64,000 nucleotides of DNA from Actinoplanes xinjiangensis (GTDB taxonomy: Bacteria; Actinomycetota; Actinomycetes; Mycobacteriales; Micromonosporaceae): NCBI RefSeq assembly GCF_003148685.1, contig NZ_QGGR01000002.1, forward strand, positions 722,563 through 786,562, given 5' to 3'. Numbering within the stretch: position 1 is the first letter of the stretch; each line of letters opens with the position of its first letter. This document shows positions 54,842-63,912 of the stretch, in pieces. A program made the position numbers and the translations under genes. The notes beneath the pieces were generated by a model. That model was not told where the DNA came from. It did no database searches and saw nothing but the letters and a program-made list of their open reading frames with translations.

Positions 54842-57800
54842 ATGCCGACACGGTGGCCTGCCACCATCTTCGGCGCCTGGATGGTGGTACTCGCCGTGGC
54901 CTTCGGGCTGCAGCCGGGTCTACAGGCGCCGCTGCGACTGGTCGCCGGAGTGTCCGCGGTGGTGGCCCTCTCTCTGGGGGTCCGCCGGAGCCGGCCCGAC
55001 GACGTCAAACCGTGGTGGGTGCTGGCCGGGGCAGTCGTCCTGTCGGCGGTCGGTGGTGCGGCCGCGTCCGCGCCCTCCTTCGTCACCGACTGGCTGACCT
55101 GGCTGGAGCCGACCGGGGTCGCGTTGCTGCTGGTCGCGTACGCCGCACTGGCCGTCGCCCTGGCCGGTTTCGTGGACCGCCGCACCAGTTCGTCGCGGGA
55201 CATGGCCGGCCTGCTCGACGCGCTCACCGTCACGTCCGGGGTGGCACTGCTGATCTGGACGTTCGTGGTCGGACCGCGGCTGGAGGGTTCGGCCGCCACC
55301 GGCTGGACCGAGATCGCCATGCCGGTCGCCGACCTGCTCTGCCTCGGGTTGCTGATCCGGCTCGCGACCATGCCGGGCCGGCTGGTCGCCCCCGGCTACA
55401 TGCTCGGCGCCGGAGTGGTGGCGCTGCTCGTCGCCGACGTGGGCCGGGCCTCCGGTTTCGGTCACCTCGCCCTCTACACGGCGGCGGGACTCGCCGCGCT
55501 GATCCCGTCGATGGCCGAGCTGACCCGGCCGGCCGAGACGCCACCGGCCGAGACCAGCCACGCCCGGCTGGCGCTGCTCGGGTTCGCGGCGATGGTCGCG
55601 CCGACCGTGCTGCTGGTGAAGATGTTCCGGGACGGGCAGTTCGCCGGCCTGACCGTGGTGGCGGCGCTCAGCACGCTGATGGTGGCGCTGGTCCTGGCCC
55701 GGATGGCCGGCATCATGGCGAGCCACCGGCAGGCGATGTCCCGGGAACGGGCGCTGCGGGAGGCCTCGGCGGCGCTCGTCTCGGCCGCCGACAGCGAGGC
55801 GGTCGGTCTGGCCGTACGCACCGCGGTCGCCCAGCTGATCCCCGGTGACGTGCCGCACGGCGTGGTCCTCGCGATCGCGATCGCGCAGACCGAACCGCAG
55901 TCGCCGGAGGCCGCCGCGCAGGCCGGCGTGGACCGGGCCACCGGCACCGCCGCCCGGCTGGTCACCACCCGCGACGTGGACTGGGCGGTGGCGGTACGCC
56001 TGACCCAGTTCACGAAGACGCTGCGCTGCCCGATGGTGCTGAAGGACCGGCCGGGCGGCGACCCGCTCGTCGGTGTCCTGCACGTGGGCGCGCCGACCTG
56101 GGCGCTGCTGGAGCTGCAACGGTCGGTGGAGGTGCTGGCCGCCCAGGTGGCGCTGGCGCTGGAGCGGATCGCGCTCGGGCACGAGGTGGCCAGGCGCAAC
56201 AGCGAGACCTACTTCCGGACGCTGATCCAGAACACCGCCGACGTGATCACGATCCTCGACGAGGACGACCGGATCCAGTACGCCAGCCCGTCCGCGGTCG
56301 GTGTCTTCGGCGGCGACCCGACCGGTGCCCTGCTGCCCGAGGTGATCCATCCCGGCGAGCGGGCCCGGCTGGGCGACGTGCTCGCGGCCGTCCGCGGCGG
56401 CCACCAACTGGAGCAGCAGCTCGACTTCCGGGCGCGGGGCAACCGGCGTACCGAGGTGCTCCTCGAACTGCACTGCCGCGACCTGCGCGCCGAACCGACG
56501 GTGTCCGGCCTGGTCATCACCATGCGTGACGTCACCGAGCAGCGGCGCCTCCAGAACGAACTCACCCACCAGGCGTTCCACGACGCGATGACCGGCCTGG
56601 CGAACCGGGTGCTCTTCAACGACCGGCTGGCGCACGCGGTGGCCCGCAGTACCCGCGACGGCTCGGTGATCGGCGTGCTCTTCATCGACCTGGACGACTT
56701 CAAGATGGTCAACGACACGCTCGGTCACGCGGTCGGCGACCAGCTGCTGATCGAGGTGGCGCACCGGATCGCCGGAGCGCTGCGGGCCGACGACACCGCC
56801 GCCCGCCTCGGCGGCGACGAGTTCGCCGCCATCGTGGAGAACGTCAACGACCCCGGCGCCGTCGAGGAGACCGCCAACCGGATCTTCGCGGCGCTGGCCG
56901 AGCCGGTAGTCACCGATGCCAAGCCGCTGTACGCGATGGCCAGCATCGGCATCACCACCACCCCCGAGGGCAACGACGCCGACGAACTGCTCCGCCAGGC
57001 CGACCTCGCGCTGTACGTGGCCAAGGGCGCCGGCAAGAACCAGTGGCGCCGCTACCAGGCGCACCTGCACAACGAGATGGTCGAACGGCTGGAACTGCGG
57101 TCGGCGCTGGACCACGCCGTCAACGAGGGCCACTTCCTGCTGCACTACCAGCCGATCGTCGACCTGCCGTCGGGCACGGCCGTCGGGTTCGAGGCGCTGG
57201 TCCGCTGGCACCACCCGAAACGCGGCGTCATCACGCCGGACCAGTTCATCGAGGTCGCCGAGGAGAGCGGACTGATCCTGCCGATGGGCCGCTGGGTGCT
57301 GGAGGAGGCGCTGCGTACGGTCGCCGAGTGGCGGCGCATCCTCCCGCCCGGGCAGGCGCCGTACATGAGCGTCAACGTGTCGGTCCGGCAGTTCCGGGAG
57401 AGCGGGTTCGTCGATCAGGTCCGGACCGCGCTCGCGCACACCGGAGTGCCGCCGGAGGCGCTGATGCTGGAGATCACCGAGACGCTGCTGGTCAAGGACG
57501 ACGAGCGGATCTGGACCGACCTGGGCGTCCTGCGCGAGATGGGCATCCGGATCGCCATCGACGACTTCGGCACCGGTTACTCGTCGCTCGGCTATCTGCG
57601 TTCCCGGCCGATCGACGTCATCAAGATCGATAAGACGTTCATCGACGACATGGTTCTCGGGCAGCAGCCGATGGCCCTGGTGAGCGGCATCGTCAGTCTC
57701 GCGCAGTCGCTGGGGCTGACGGTCGTCGCCGAAGGCATCGAGGACGCCACCCACCGGGAGGTCCTGGTCCGCCTGGGCTGCCCCCTGGGTCAGGGCTTCC

Positions 57801-57871
57801 TGTTCTCCAGTCCGCTCGGCCCCACCGAGGTCCTGGCCTGGATGCGAAGCCCCCAGTCGATAGCCGTCTGA
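54842..57871 (+). CDS. membrane GGDEF-EAL c-di-GMP regulator with GAF-like and PAS regions
   Basis: 1009 residues from the ATG at 54842 (GGGAGGGAG 6 bases upstream). About eight to nine membrane helices in residues 1-290, a GAF-like region about 300-450, PAS about 455-570 (FRTLIQNTADVITILDEDDR), GGDEF about 575-735 with intact ARLGGDEFAAIVE, and EAL about 750-1000 with GFEALVRWHHP, EITETLLVKDD and IDDFGTGYSSLGYLRSRP. Both active sites look intact, so it could make and degrade c-di-GMP; the balance cannot be judged from sequence. Confidence 0.94.
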   Translation: MPTRWPATIFGAWMVVLAVAFGLQPGLQAPLRLVAGVSAVVALSLGVRRSRPDDVKPWWVLAGAVVLSAVGGAAASAPSFVTDWLTWLEPTGVALLLVAYAALAVALAGFVDRRTSSSRDMAGLLDALTVTSGVALLIWTFVVGPRLEGSAATGWTEIAMPVADLLCLGLLIRLATMPGRLVAPGYMLGAGVVALLVADVGRASGFGHLALYTAAGLAALIPSMAELTRPAETPPAETSHARLALLGFAAMVAPTVLLVKMFRDGQFAGLTVVAALSTLMVALVLARMAGIMASHRQAMSRERALREASAALVSAADSEAVGLAVRTAVAQLIPGDVPHGVVLAIAIAQTEPQSPEAAAQAGVDRATGTAARLVTTRDVDWAVAVRLTQFTKTLRCPMVLKDRPGGDPLVGVLHVGAPTWALLELQRSVEVLAAQVALALERIALGHEVARRNSETYFRTLIQNTADVITILDEDDRIQYASPSAVGVFGGDPTGALLPEVIHPGERARLGDVLAAVRGGHQLEQQLDFRARGNRRTEVLLELHCRDLRAEPTVSGLVITMRDVTEQRRLQNELTHQAFHDAMTGLANRVLFNDRLAHAVARSTRDGSVIGVLFIDLDDFKMVNDTLGHAVGDQLLIEVAHRIAGALRADDTAARLGGDEFAAIVENVNDPGAVEETANRIFAALAEPVVTDAKPLYAMASIGITTTPEGNDADELLRQADLALYVAKGAGKNQWRRYQAHLHNEMVERLELRSALDHAVNEGHFLLHYQPIVDLPSGTAVGFEALVRWHHPKRGVITPDQFIEVAEESGLILPMGRWVLEEALRTVAEWRRILPPGQAPYMSVNVSVRQFRESGFVDQVRTALAHTGVPPEALMLEITETLLVKDDERIWTDLGVLREMGIRIAIDDFGTGYSSLGYLRSRPIDVIKIDKTFIDDMVLGQQPMALVSGIVSLAQSLGLTVVAEGIEDATHREVLVRLGCPLGQGFLFSSPLGPTEVLAWMRSPQSIAV

Positions 57872-57875
57872 CCAG

Positions 57876-58190
57876 CCCTCCCCAACTGGCCGCCACCGCT
57901 GCCTCAACCACGTCGAGACAGCGGTGACAGCCAGCCACGACGATCCGGCTGGCACCCACCGCTGCCTCAACCGCGTTGAGACAGCGGTGGCAACCAGCCG
58001 CGACGACCCGGCTGGCGCGTGCCGCTGCCTCGATCGGTTTGAGACAGCGGTGACGACCAGCCGCGAGAATCCGGCTGGCACCCACCGCTGTCTCGATCGG
58101 CTTGAGACAGCGGTGACAACCAGCCACGACGATCCGGCTGGCGCGTACCGCTGTCTCGGTCGGTTTGAGACAGCGGTGACGACCAGCCAC
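57876..58190. repeat. 63-bp palindromic tandem repeat array, five units
   Basis: Units at 57876, 57939, 58002, 58065 and 58128, exactly 63 bp apart. Each holds CCGGCTGG (degenerate in the first), CACCGCTGYCTC, a 6-8 bp variable centre, GAGACAGCGGTG and CCAGCC. It lies between convergent genes (GGDEF-EAL ends 57871, hypothetical ends 58223). Same element as at 25162-25540, with better conserved stems. Confidence 0.93.
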
Positions 58191-58222
58191 CGCGAGAGGG
58201 GCCGGCTCGTGGAGGGGTGGGG

Positions 58223-58774
58223 TCAGGCGTCCGGGCCTCGGCGGCGTAGCTCGTCGACCTGGGTCATGGCGGCGCGGAGATCGGTGAGCCAGTCCTCGGT
58301 GTGGCGGCCCACCAATTTGACGCACCAGGCCAGGGCCTCCGACCGGGAACGGGCCACCCCCGCGTCGACGAGGGTGTCGAGCACCTGCCGCTCGGGCTGG
58401 CGCAGGCGGGTCATCACCGGGGCGGACAGGTGGGTGAACAGCTCCGAGGCGTCGCCGCACCGTGCTCCCCAGGCGACTTTGCGCTGGTAGCGGTGCTCGA
58501 CCTGGCGGGCCACCCGGATCCGGGCGTCGCGGGTGTCCTCGCGGAACTGGGCGATCCGGCCGGCCTGGGCGGCGGCCGCATCAGCCTCGGTGACGTCGTC
58601 ACCCAGCTCGGGACGGGGCAGCCGGCCCCAGATGACGATCTCGTCACGATCGATGACGACTTCGGGCCGCTCGGCGAACCACCCGTCCGGAACCGCTCCG
58701 GCGATCCAGGCGGCAGCGTCATCAGCGGCGGGCGGCTCAGCACGACCACCCTGTTGGGCAAAACGGACTCGCAT
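58223..58774 (-). CDS. conserved-looking hypothetical protein
   Basis: 183 residues. N-terminal half is beta-like (WIAGAVPDGWFAERPEVVID, RDEIVIWGRLPRP); the C-terminal half is helical and basic (DARIRVARQVEHRYQRKVAW, LDTLVDAGVARSRSEALAWC). The ARSRSEALAWCV segment resembles the helix pair of ribbon-helix-helix-like proteins, but I cannot assign a family. No coupling to neighbours. Confidence 0.7.
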   Translation of the reverse strand: MRVRFAQQGGRAEPPAADDAAAWIAGAVPDGWFAERPEVVIDRDEIVIWGRLPRPELGDDVTEADAAAAQAGRIAQFREDTRDARIRVARQVEHRYQRKVAWGARCGDASELFTHLSAPVMTRLRQPERQVLDTLVDAGVARSRSEALAWCVKLVGRHTEDWLTDLRAAMTQVDELRRRGPDA

Positions 58775-58974
58775 CTCAACCTCCCCAACTTACGTGATTA
58801 CATGCTTACAGCGTTCCAGTCGCTTCGGCCACTGTCCGACCGAGCAGGTCGTCGGATTCTGCCGACAGCACAAACCGCCGAGTTTCGGCGGTCGACCAGT
58901 CAGGGCGACAGTCCAGGAACCGGTCAGACCCGGCCCCATCGAGGAACTGCGCCTCTCGCCGATCAGGCAGGGCG

Positions 58975-59160
58975 GCAGACCGAAGGACCAGGAAGAAAGG
59001 CACGCCAGGCAGGACCGCACCTCAGGCAGGACCGCACCCGCTGCAGGAACGGCAGGCCAGACAGGACGGCAGGACGGCAGGCCAGACAGGACGGCCGGGC
59101 AGCAGGCCAGGCAGGGCAGCAGGCCAGGCAGGGCAGCAGGGCAGTAGCCCAACCCGGAAC
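58975..59160. repeat. short direct repeats of the GGCAGGCCAGRCAGG type
   Basis: Imperfect units containing CAGGCCAGACAGGACGG and CAGGCCAGGCAGGGCAG recur through the tract, including back-to-back near-identical copies around 59100-59145. No coding or structural assignment. Confidence 0.75.
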
Positions 59161-59533
59161 CGGCAAGTCGGGAGGGTGGCCGAACGGTGTCCGTGGTTCA
59201 GGCAACCAGCCGGCCAGGACGCGGTAGGCACGCACGCACCGCCGGCACGCACCCACACGCACTCACTACTGGCGCTGACCACCGGCGCTCACGATGCGCG
59301 AAACGGCGAACCGCCCCGGCACCGGAGAATCGGCGACGAGGCGGCTCGGGTCGAGGGCCACGAAACAGTGGCGGCGGGTGCGCAAGGTCCACTACGCTGC
59401 GGAGCCAGCGCTCGGGGGAGCGCCGAAGGCTCAGACCGGCTGGGGGGCGACGACCGCGGTGACGACCGCGAAGGCCACCCGAGCAGTCGGTGTCACGACT
59501 GGCACGGTGCGTCCCCTCTACCCTCCAGAGGGA

Positions 59534-59549
59534 GTGGGAGCGCTCCCAC
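59534..59549. promoter_or_regulatory. CebR-like operator, perfect 16-bp palindrome
   Basis: GTGGGAGCGCTCCCAC contains the exact 14-bp Streptomyces CebR box TGGGAGCGCTCCCA (59535-59548). It lies 201 bp before the lsr2 start codon. It may bind a LacI-family sugar regulator; the nearest candidate regulator is not adjacent. Confidence 0.6.
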
Positions 59550-59749
59550 GTGTGACGTTACCGTACATTCACTTCGGCGAAAAGACCTGCGGGCAGGTTG
59601 GTACCCGGCAATTGCGACATGCCAGAACGGGCAATTTGCACTTGCTGCCTTCCGGGCGACAGAATGAATGCGACGACGAGCATTCGCGAGCTGGACTGGC
59701 GTGTGCACGCAGCGTCAGCCGAATAACTCGCTGTAGGAGTCGAACAACC

Positions 59750-60097
59750 ATGGCCAAGCAGATAATTACCGTGCTGACGGACGACCTCGACGGTACGGAA
59801 GCGGACCGCACCGTCGAATTCGGCCTCGACGGGGTCAACTACACGATCGACCTGTCCGAGAAGAACGCTGGCAAGCTGCGTAAAGCCCTGGAACCGTTCC
59901 TCTCCTCGGCAACCCGGCTGGGCCGTAACGGTAACGTTCCGACCCCTGCCCGGCGCGCAGTTCCGGCCGTCTCGAGCCGTTCCAGCCGCGACCAGAATCA
60001 GGCCATTCGGGAGTGGGCCAACAAGAACGGCTACACCGTCTCAGAGCGTGGACGGATCCCGAGTGAGGTCGTCGAGGCGTACCACAGCAAGCGCTAG
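59750..60097 (+). CDS. lsr2: Lsr2-family nucleoid-associated protein
   Basis: 115 residues, the family length. N-terminal oligomerisation domain ([52 protein letters not shown]), a flexible basic linker, and a C-terminal DNA-binding domain ending [20 protein letters not shown], with the AT-hook-like RGR. Bridges AT-rich DNA and silences acquired genes. GTAGGAG precedes the ATG. Terminator at 60113. Confidence 0.97.
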   Translation: MAKQIITVLTDDLDGTEADRTVEFGLDGVNYTIDLSEKNAGKLRKALEPFLSSATRLGRNGNVPTPARRAVPAVSSRSSRDQNQAIREWANKNGYTVSERGRIPSEVVEAYHSKR

Positions 60098-60112
60098 TTT
60101 CCGCGAGCAATC

Positions 60113-60144
60113 GGCGCCACCCGCTGACGGGTGGCGCCGTTTGC
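60113..60144 (+). terminator. intrinsic-type terminator after lsr2
   Basis: Perfect 11-bp stem GGCGCCACCCG / CGGGTGGCGCC (60113-60123, 60128-60138) with loop CTGA, followed by GTTTGCC. It lies 15 bp after the lsr2 stop. Confidence 0.82.
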
Positions 60145-60161
60145 CGTCGAAAGGGGAGGTC

Positions 60162-60977
60162 GTGGCCGTCGTCATCGTGACCGGGGCGTCGAGCGGGATC
60201 GGGCGGGTGATCGCCGTGCGCCTGGCGGCCCGCGGCGACACCGTGGTCCTCGCCGCACGCCGGGCCGCCGAGCTGGAGTCGGTGGCCGCGGAGATCGCGA
60301 CGGCGGGCGGCACGGCGGTGCCCGTCCCGACCGACGTCACCGACCCCAGGGCTGTGGATGCGCTGGTGGAGCGGGCCCTGACGGTCACCGGCCGGATCGA
60401 CGCCCTGATCAACAACGCGGGCGCCGGTGGCGACAAGTCGATCCTGGCCGACGAGGCCGAGGTTCGGGCGGTCGTCGAGGTGAACCTGCTGGCACCGATC
60501 CGGCTGATGCGGGCGGTGGTCCCGATCATGCGGGAGCAGGGATCCGGTTCCATCGTGAACATCGGCTCGGTGGCCGGCGAGATCGGTATCAGCGGGATCT
60601 ATTCGGCCACCAAGTTCGGTCTACGGGGGATGAACGACTCGGTACGCCGGGAACTGGCCGGCACCGGTATCGGCGTCACTCTGGTCGAGCCCGGGCACAT
60701 TGCCACCGACATGACCGCGCACCGTTCCGGTCTGCCCGGCCCGGAAATCGTGGCCGCGGCCGTGGAACGCGCTCTGACCCGGCCGCGGCGCCGGGTGGTC
60801 GTTCCGGGAAAGTATCGGGCCGCCATCCTCCTGGCCAATGCCCTGCCGGCGATCCCGGATCGTCTCTACGCGGGCGAAGCGGCCGGTAAAAAGAGCCGGA
60901 GCACCGGAAACACGGACCGGACGGGGGGAAACGAGGGGCCACCCGACGGAAAGGGTGGCGAGGGGAATTCCGGATAG
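60162..60977 (+). CDS. SDR family oxidoreductase
   Basis: 271 residues from a GTG with AAGGGGAGG 4 bases upstream. VTGASSGIGRVIAVRLAARG, DALINNAGAGGDKSILADEA, catalytic Ser in NIGSVAGEIGISG and YSATKFGLRGM (YxxxK). The C-terminal 30 residues are hydrophilic and low-complexity (KSRSTGNTDRTGGNEGPPDG), longer than usual. NADP-dependent reductase of unknown substrate. Confidence 0.92.
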   Translation: MAVVIVTGASSGIGRVIAVRLAARGDTVVLAARRAAELESVAAEIATAGGTAVPVPTDVTDPRAVDALVERALTVTGRIDALINNAGAGGDKSILADEAEVRAVVEVNLLAPIRLMRAVVPIMREQGSGSIVNIGSVAGEIGISGIYSATKFGLRGMNDSVRRELAGTGIGVTLVEPGHIATDMTAHRSGLPGPEIVAAAVERALTRPRRRVVVPGKYRAAILLANALPAIPDRLYAGEAAGKKSRSTGNTDRTGGNEGPPDGKGGEGNSG

Positions 60978-61143
60978 CCGGCCCGCAGCGCCGGGCTTCG
61001 ATAGCCGTGCGACCGCGGCCATTCCCGGCGCGCTCACAGGAAATCCACAAGCGGGCCCATTCGAATGGAACGCCACCGGCTCGACGTAAACCAGCTGCCT
61101 AAAAGGGCGGTTCAACGTCCCGATCAGGGGTACCGCAACACCC

Positions 61144-62220
61144 ATGCGTGTAGTGATCGTGGGCGCCAGTGGGAACTCCGGCACCGCTCTGCTGCGCCGC
61201 CTGCGCTCCGAACCCGACCTGGACCTGGCCGGTGTCTGCCGCCGCCCGCCCGCACCGTCCGGCCCGTACGCGGACGTCGCCTGGCACGCGATCGACATCG
61301 GCTCCGACGACGCCACGGACCGCTTGGCCGACGTGTTCGCCGGCGCTGACGCGGTCGTGCACCTGGCCTGGCAGATCCAGCCCAGTCACGATCAGCGCCG
61401 CCTGTACCGGACGAACGTCCTCGGCAGCCGCGCCGTCTTCCGCGCCGCGATCCGGGCGGGCGTCTCCGTCCTGGCGCACGCGTCGTCGGTCGGTGTCTAC
61501 GCGCCCGGCCCGAAACGGGCGTTCGTCCGCGAGACATGGCTGCGCACCGGCGTGCCCGAATCGTCCTACAGCCGCCACAAGGCACTCGTGGAACGCATGC
61601 TCGACGAGATCGAGTCCGACCATCCGACGATGCGGATCGTCCGCCTCCGCCCGGGCCTGATCTTCCAGCGCAACGCCGGCACCGAGATCGCCCGGTACTT
61701 CGCGGGCCCGCTGCTCCCGGCGAAGCTGCTCCGATTCGGCCGCATCCCGGTCGTCCCCCAGCATCCCGCCCTCCGCATGCAGGCGGTTTACGCCGACGAC
61801 GTGGCCGACGCCTACCTGCGCGTCCTCCGCGCCGACGTGCGGGGCGCCTTCAACCTAGCCGCCGGCCCCGTCCTCGACGCCGACATCGTCGGTCGCGCTT
61901 TCCACGGCGTACCGCTGCGGATTCCGGGTCTGCTCTTGGAAGGCGCCGCCGCGCTGACCTGGCAGCTCAGGCTGCAGCCGGTCGACCGCGGATGGGTTCG
62001 CCTGGCGCTGAAGGCGCCCCTGATGAGCTGCGACCGCGCAGCCGGCGACCTGGGCTGGCGGCCGGCGACCGACGCGGTGAGCGCTTTCTGCGAACTTCTC
62101 GCCGGCATGGCCGACACCTCCGGCACCGCGAGCCCGCCTCTGGCGGAGGACCCCGACCTGCCCGGACGCTTCGGCGGCCTGCTGCGCGGCCGCCTCCCCG
62201 GAACCGGAAACCCTTACTGA
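61144..62220 (+). CDS. NAD-dependent epimerase/dehydratase family protein
   Basis: 358 residues, extended SDR. MRVVIVGASGNSGTALLRRL at the cofactor site, DAVVHLAWQIQPSHDQRRLY, VLAHASSVGVYAPG, and SSYSRHKALVERML where YxxxK is Y-S-R-H-K. C-terminal MQAVYADDVADAYLRVLRAD is typical. The substrate is unknown, possibly a nucleotide sugar or hydroxysteroid-like compound. Confidence 0.9.
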   Translation: MRVVIVGASGNSGTALLRRLRSEPDLDLAGVCRRPPAPSGPYADVAWHAIDIGSDDATDRLADVFAGADAVVHLAWQIQPSHDQRRLYRTNVLGSRAVFRAAIRAGVSVLAHASSVGVYAPGPKRAFVRETWLRTGVPESSYSRHKALVERMLDEIESDHPTMRIVRLRPGLIFQRNAGTEIARYFAGPLLPAKLLRFGRIPVVPQHPALRMQAVYADDVADAYLRVLRADVRGAFNLAAGPVLDADIVGRAFHGVPLRIPGLLLEGAAALTWQLRLQPVDRGWVRLALKAPLMSCDRAAGDLGWRPATDAVSAFCELLAGMADTSGTASPPLAEDPDLPGRFGGLLRGRLPGTGNPY

Positions 62221-62575
62221 TCCGGTACGCCGTCCGCCACCGACAACCGCACCACCAGTACCGCCACTCCCCCGCAAGGCGCCTGTCCCCTTCAGGCCGA
62301 CAGCGCGCCCGCCGGGCGAATGCGCGCCTCAACACGACGACGCCCACCACAACCGCAGTCAGCAGCCGCTCTGATCAGCCGGGCTAGGGCCCGGGCGAGA
62401 CGCGGGGCCGGGCGGGACGCGGGGCGGGCGGGACGCGGGGCCCGCATGGGGCTCGGGCCCGCCTGGGACGTGGGGCCCGCCCGGGACACCGGTCAGTCGG
62501 ATAACTCCGGATCGGTGATCAAGGGTGACGAGGGGGCTGCTTCGCCGGTGGGGTGGCGGCCGTAGGGTGGGCGGC
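62221..62575. other. 355-bp gene-free region with a GGGACGCGGGGC tract
   Basis: Very GC-rich spacer. Direct repeats of GGGACGCGGGGC and GGGCGGGACGCGGGGC occupy about 62395-62490. No gene or clear terminator. Confidence 0.6.
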
Positions 62576-63298
62576 GTGCTTCGTGAGGTCACTGCCATCC
62601 GGTATGTCACGCCACTGCGGGAAGGCGGGTCGCTTCCCGGGGTGGTCGAGGCCGACGATCTCGGCACCTATGTGGTGAAGTTCCGCGGAGCGGGACAGGG
62701 ACCCCGGGCCCTGGTCGCCGAGGTGATCGCCGGGGAACTGGCCCGGAGTCTCGGGCTTCCGGTGCCGGAGCTGGCCCGGGTGGAGTTGGATCCGGTGGTC
62801 GCGCGGGCGGAACCGGACGAAGAGGTCCAAGAGCTGATCAAGGCCAGTGCCGGGGGCAACCTCGGGATGGACTTCCTGCCCGGCGCGCTCGGGTATGACC
62901 CGGTGGCGCACCCCGTCGAGTCGGGGCTCGCGAGCCGGGTGATCGCGTTCGACGCGTTCGTGGAGAACGTGGACCGCAGCTGGCGCAACCCGAACCTGCT
63001 GATCTGGCACGGCGGGCTGTGGTTGATCGACCACGGAGCGACCCTCTACTTCCACCACAACTGGCCCCGGGCGGAAAGCGTCGTGCACCGGCCCTACAAG
63101 TGGGACGACCACGTGCTCAAGCCCTACGCCGGCGATCTCGCGTCGGAGGGGCCCGCGCTGGCCGAGCGGATCACCCCGGACCTGCTGGCGGAGGTGATCG
63201 CCCTGGTGCCGGAGGAGTGGCTGGAGGACGGTGACCGGGACGCCTATCTGAACCACCTGTCGGCGCGGGCCGCGCAGCCGGAGGCGTGGCTGCCGTGA
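62576..63298 (+). CDS. HipA-like protein kinase
   Basis: 240 residues from a GTG at 62576 (VLREVTAIRYVTPLREGGSL). Kinase-fold marks of the HipA/PI3-4-kinase-like group: ATP-binding Lys in TYVVKFRGAGQGPRALVAEV, LARSLGLPVPELARV, catalytic loop FDAFVENVDRSWRNPN, and metal-binding Asp in WLIDHGATLYFHHNW. It is about half the length of E. coli HipA (440) and lacks its N-terminal subdomain. Coupled to a DUF3037 protein by a 4-bp overlap, a pairing I recall in other actinobacteria. Confidence 0.85.
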   Translation: MLREVTAIRYVTPLREGGSLPGVVEADDLGTYVVKFRGAGQGPRALVAEVIAGELARSLGLPVPELARVELDPVVARAEPDEEVQELIKASAGGNLGMDFLPGALGYDPVAHPVESGLASRVIAFDAFVENVDRSWRNPNLLIWHGGLWLIDHGATLYFHHNWPRAESVVHRPYKWDDHVLKPYAGDLASEGPALAERITPDLLAEVIALVPEEWLEDGDRDAYLNHLSARAAQPEAWLP

Positions 63299-63672
63299 CC
63301 ATCAGACTGACCCCCTACGAGTACGCGATCATCCAGGCGGTGCCACGGATCGAACGCGGTGAACTGATCAACGTCGGCGTGCTGCTCTACAGCCAGCGGC
63401 ACGACTTCCTGTCGGCGGGGACACACCTGGACGAGGCGCGGCTCCGGGCGCTGGACCCGGCAGCCGATGTCCAAGGCATTCGGTCGGCCCTGGAGGCGTG
63501 GGAGACGACCTGCACCGGCGGCGGAGCGGCCGAGCAGATGCGTCTCGGCGAACGTTTCCGCTGGCTGGTAGCCCCCCGCAGCACGATCCTGCGCGCCGGC
63601 CCGGTCCACATGGGCCTGACCGCCGACCCCGCCGCCGAACTGCGAAGGCTCGTCGAACTCCTGGTCCACTGA
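63295..63672 (+). CDS. DUF3037 protein, partner of the HipA-like kinase
   Basis: 125 residues from a GTG overlapping the kinase stop (GTGA, 63295-63298), with GGAGG 10 bases upstream; GTG at 63286 is the alternative. DUF3037 hallmarks are YEYAIIQAVPRIERGELINV and GVLLYSQRHDFLSAG. No catalytic motif is recognised. Tight coupling suggests the kinase targets it, or it controls the kinase, in a toxin-antitoxin-like or signalling pair (inference). Confidence 0.85.
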   Translation: MTIRLTPYEYAIIQAVPRIERGELINVGVLLYSQRHDFLSAGTHLDEARLRALDPAADVQGIRSALEAWETTCTGGGAAEQMRLGERFRWLVAPRSTILRAGPVHMGLTADPAAELRRLVELLVH

Positions 63673-63912
63673 CCAGCCCACCAGCCGACCCGGCTCCCCG
63701 CCGTCCACGACAGCCGACCAAGACGGCCAGCAGCACGGCTGGGGTCGGCACGGTCAAAGCGGCTCCGCCGGGAGGTCACGGTCCCAGCGGCTTGGCCGCG
63801 ACGGCACGACGGCCCGTGGCACGGACGGTGCGGCACGATCCAGCGGCTCGGCACGACGGCAAGACCGGCACGGCTCGGTTCGGTGGTACGGCACGACGTC
63901 AATAAGACGGCC
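63673..63912. other. gene-free region with GGCACGACGGC-type direct repeats
   Basis: Short imperfect repeats of CGGCACGACGGC and GACGGCCAGCA follow the DUF3037 stop. No gene is recognised. Confidence 0.5.

Larger units (their letters stand above)
58775..59749. other. 975-bp gene-free region upstream of lsr2
   Basis: Holds a G/A/C-rich direct-repeat tract at about 58975-59160 and a CebR-like palindrome at 59534-59549, listed separately. The last 200 bp form a less GC-rich leader that probably contains the lsr2 promoter. Frames crossing the region look non-coding. Confidence 0.6.

Noticed and set aside
57876..58190. CRISPR array
   Set aside because: Units are palindromic over their whole length with only 6-8 bp variable centres; there are no spacers of 25-40 bp and no cas genes.
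57924..58490. 188-codon plus-strand frame starting in the repeat array
   Set aside because: Its repeats come from the 63-bp palindrome and the remainder is antisense to the hypothetical gene at 58223-58774.
59380..59520. Riboswitch-like sequence upstream of lsr2 (CCGAAGG and paired GC-rich segments)
   Set aside because: I could not align it to the glycine, c-di-AMP, cobalamin or SAM riboswitch cores; chance GC-rich pairing is likelier.
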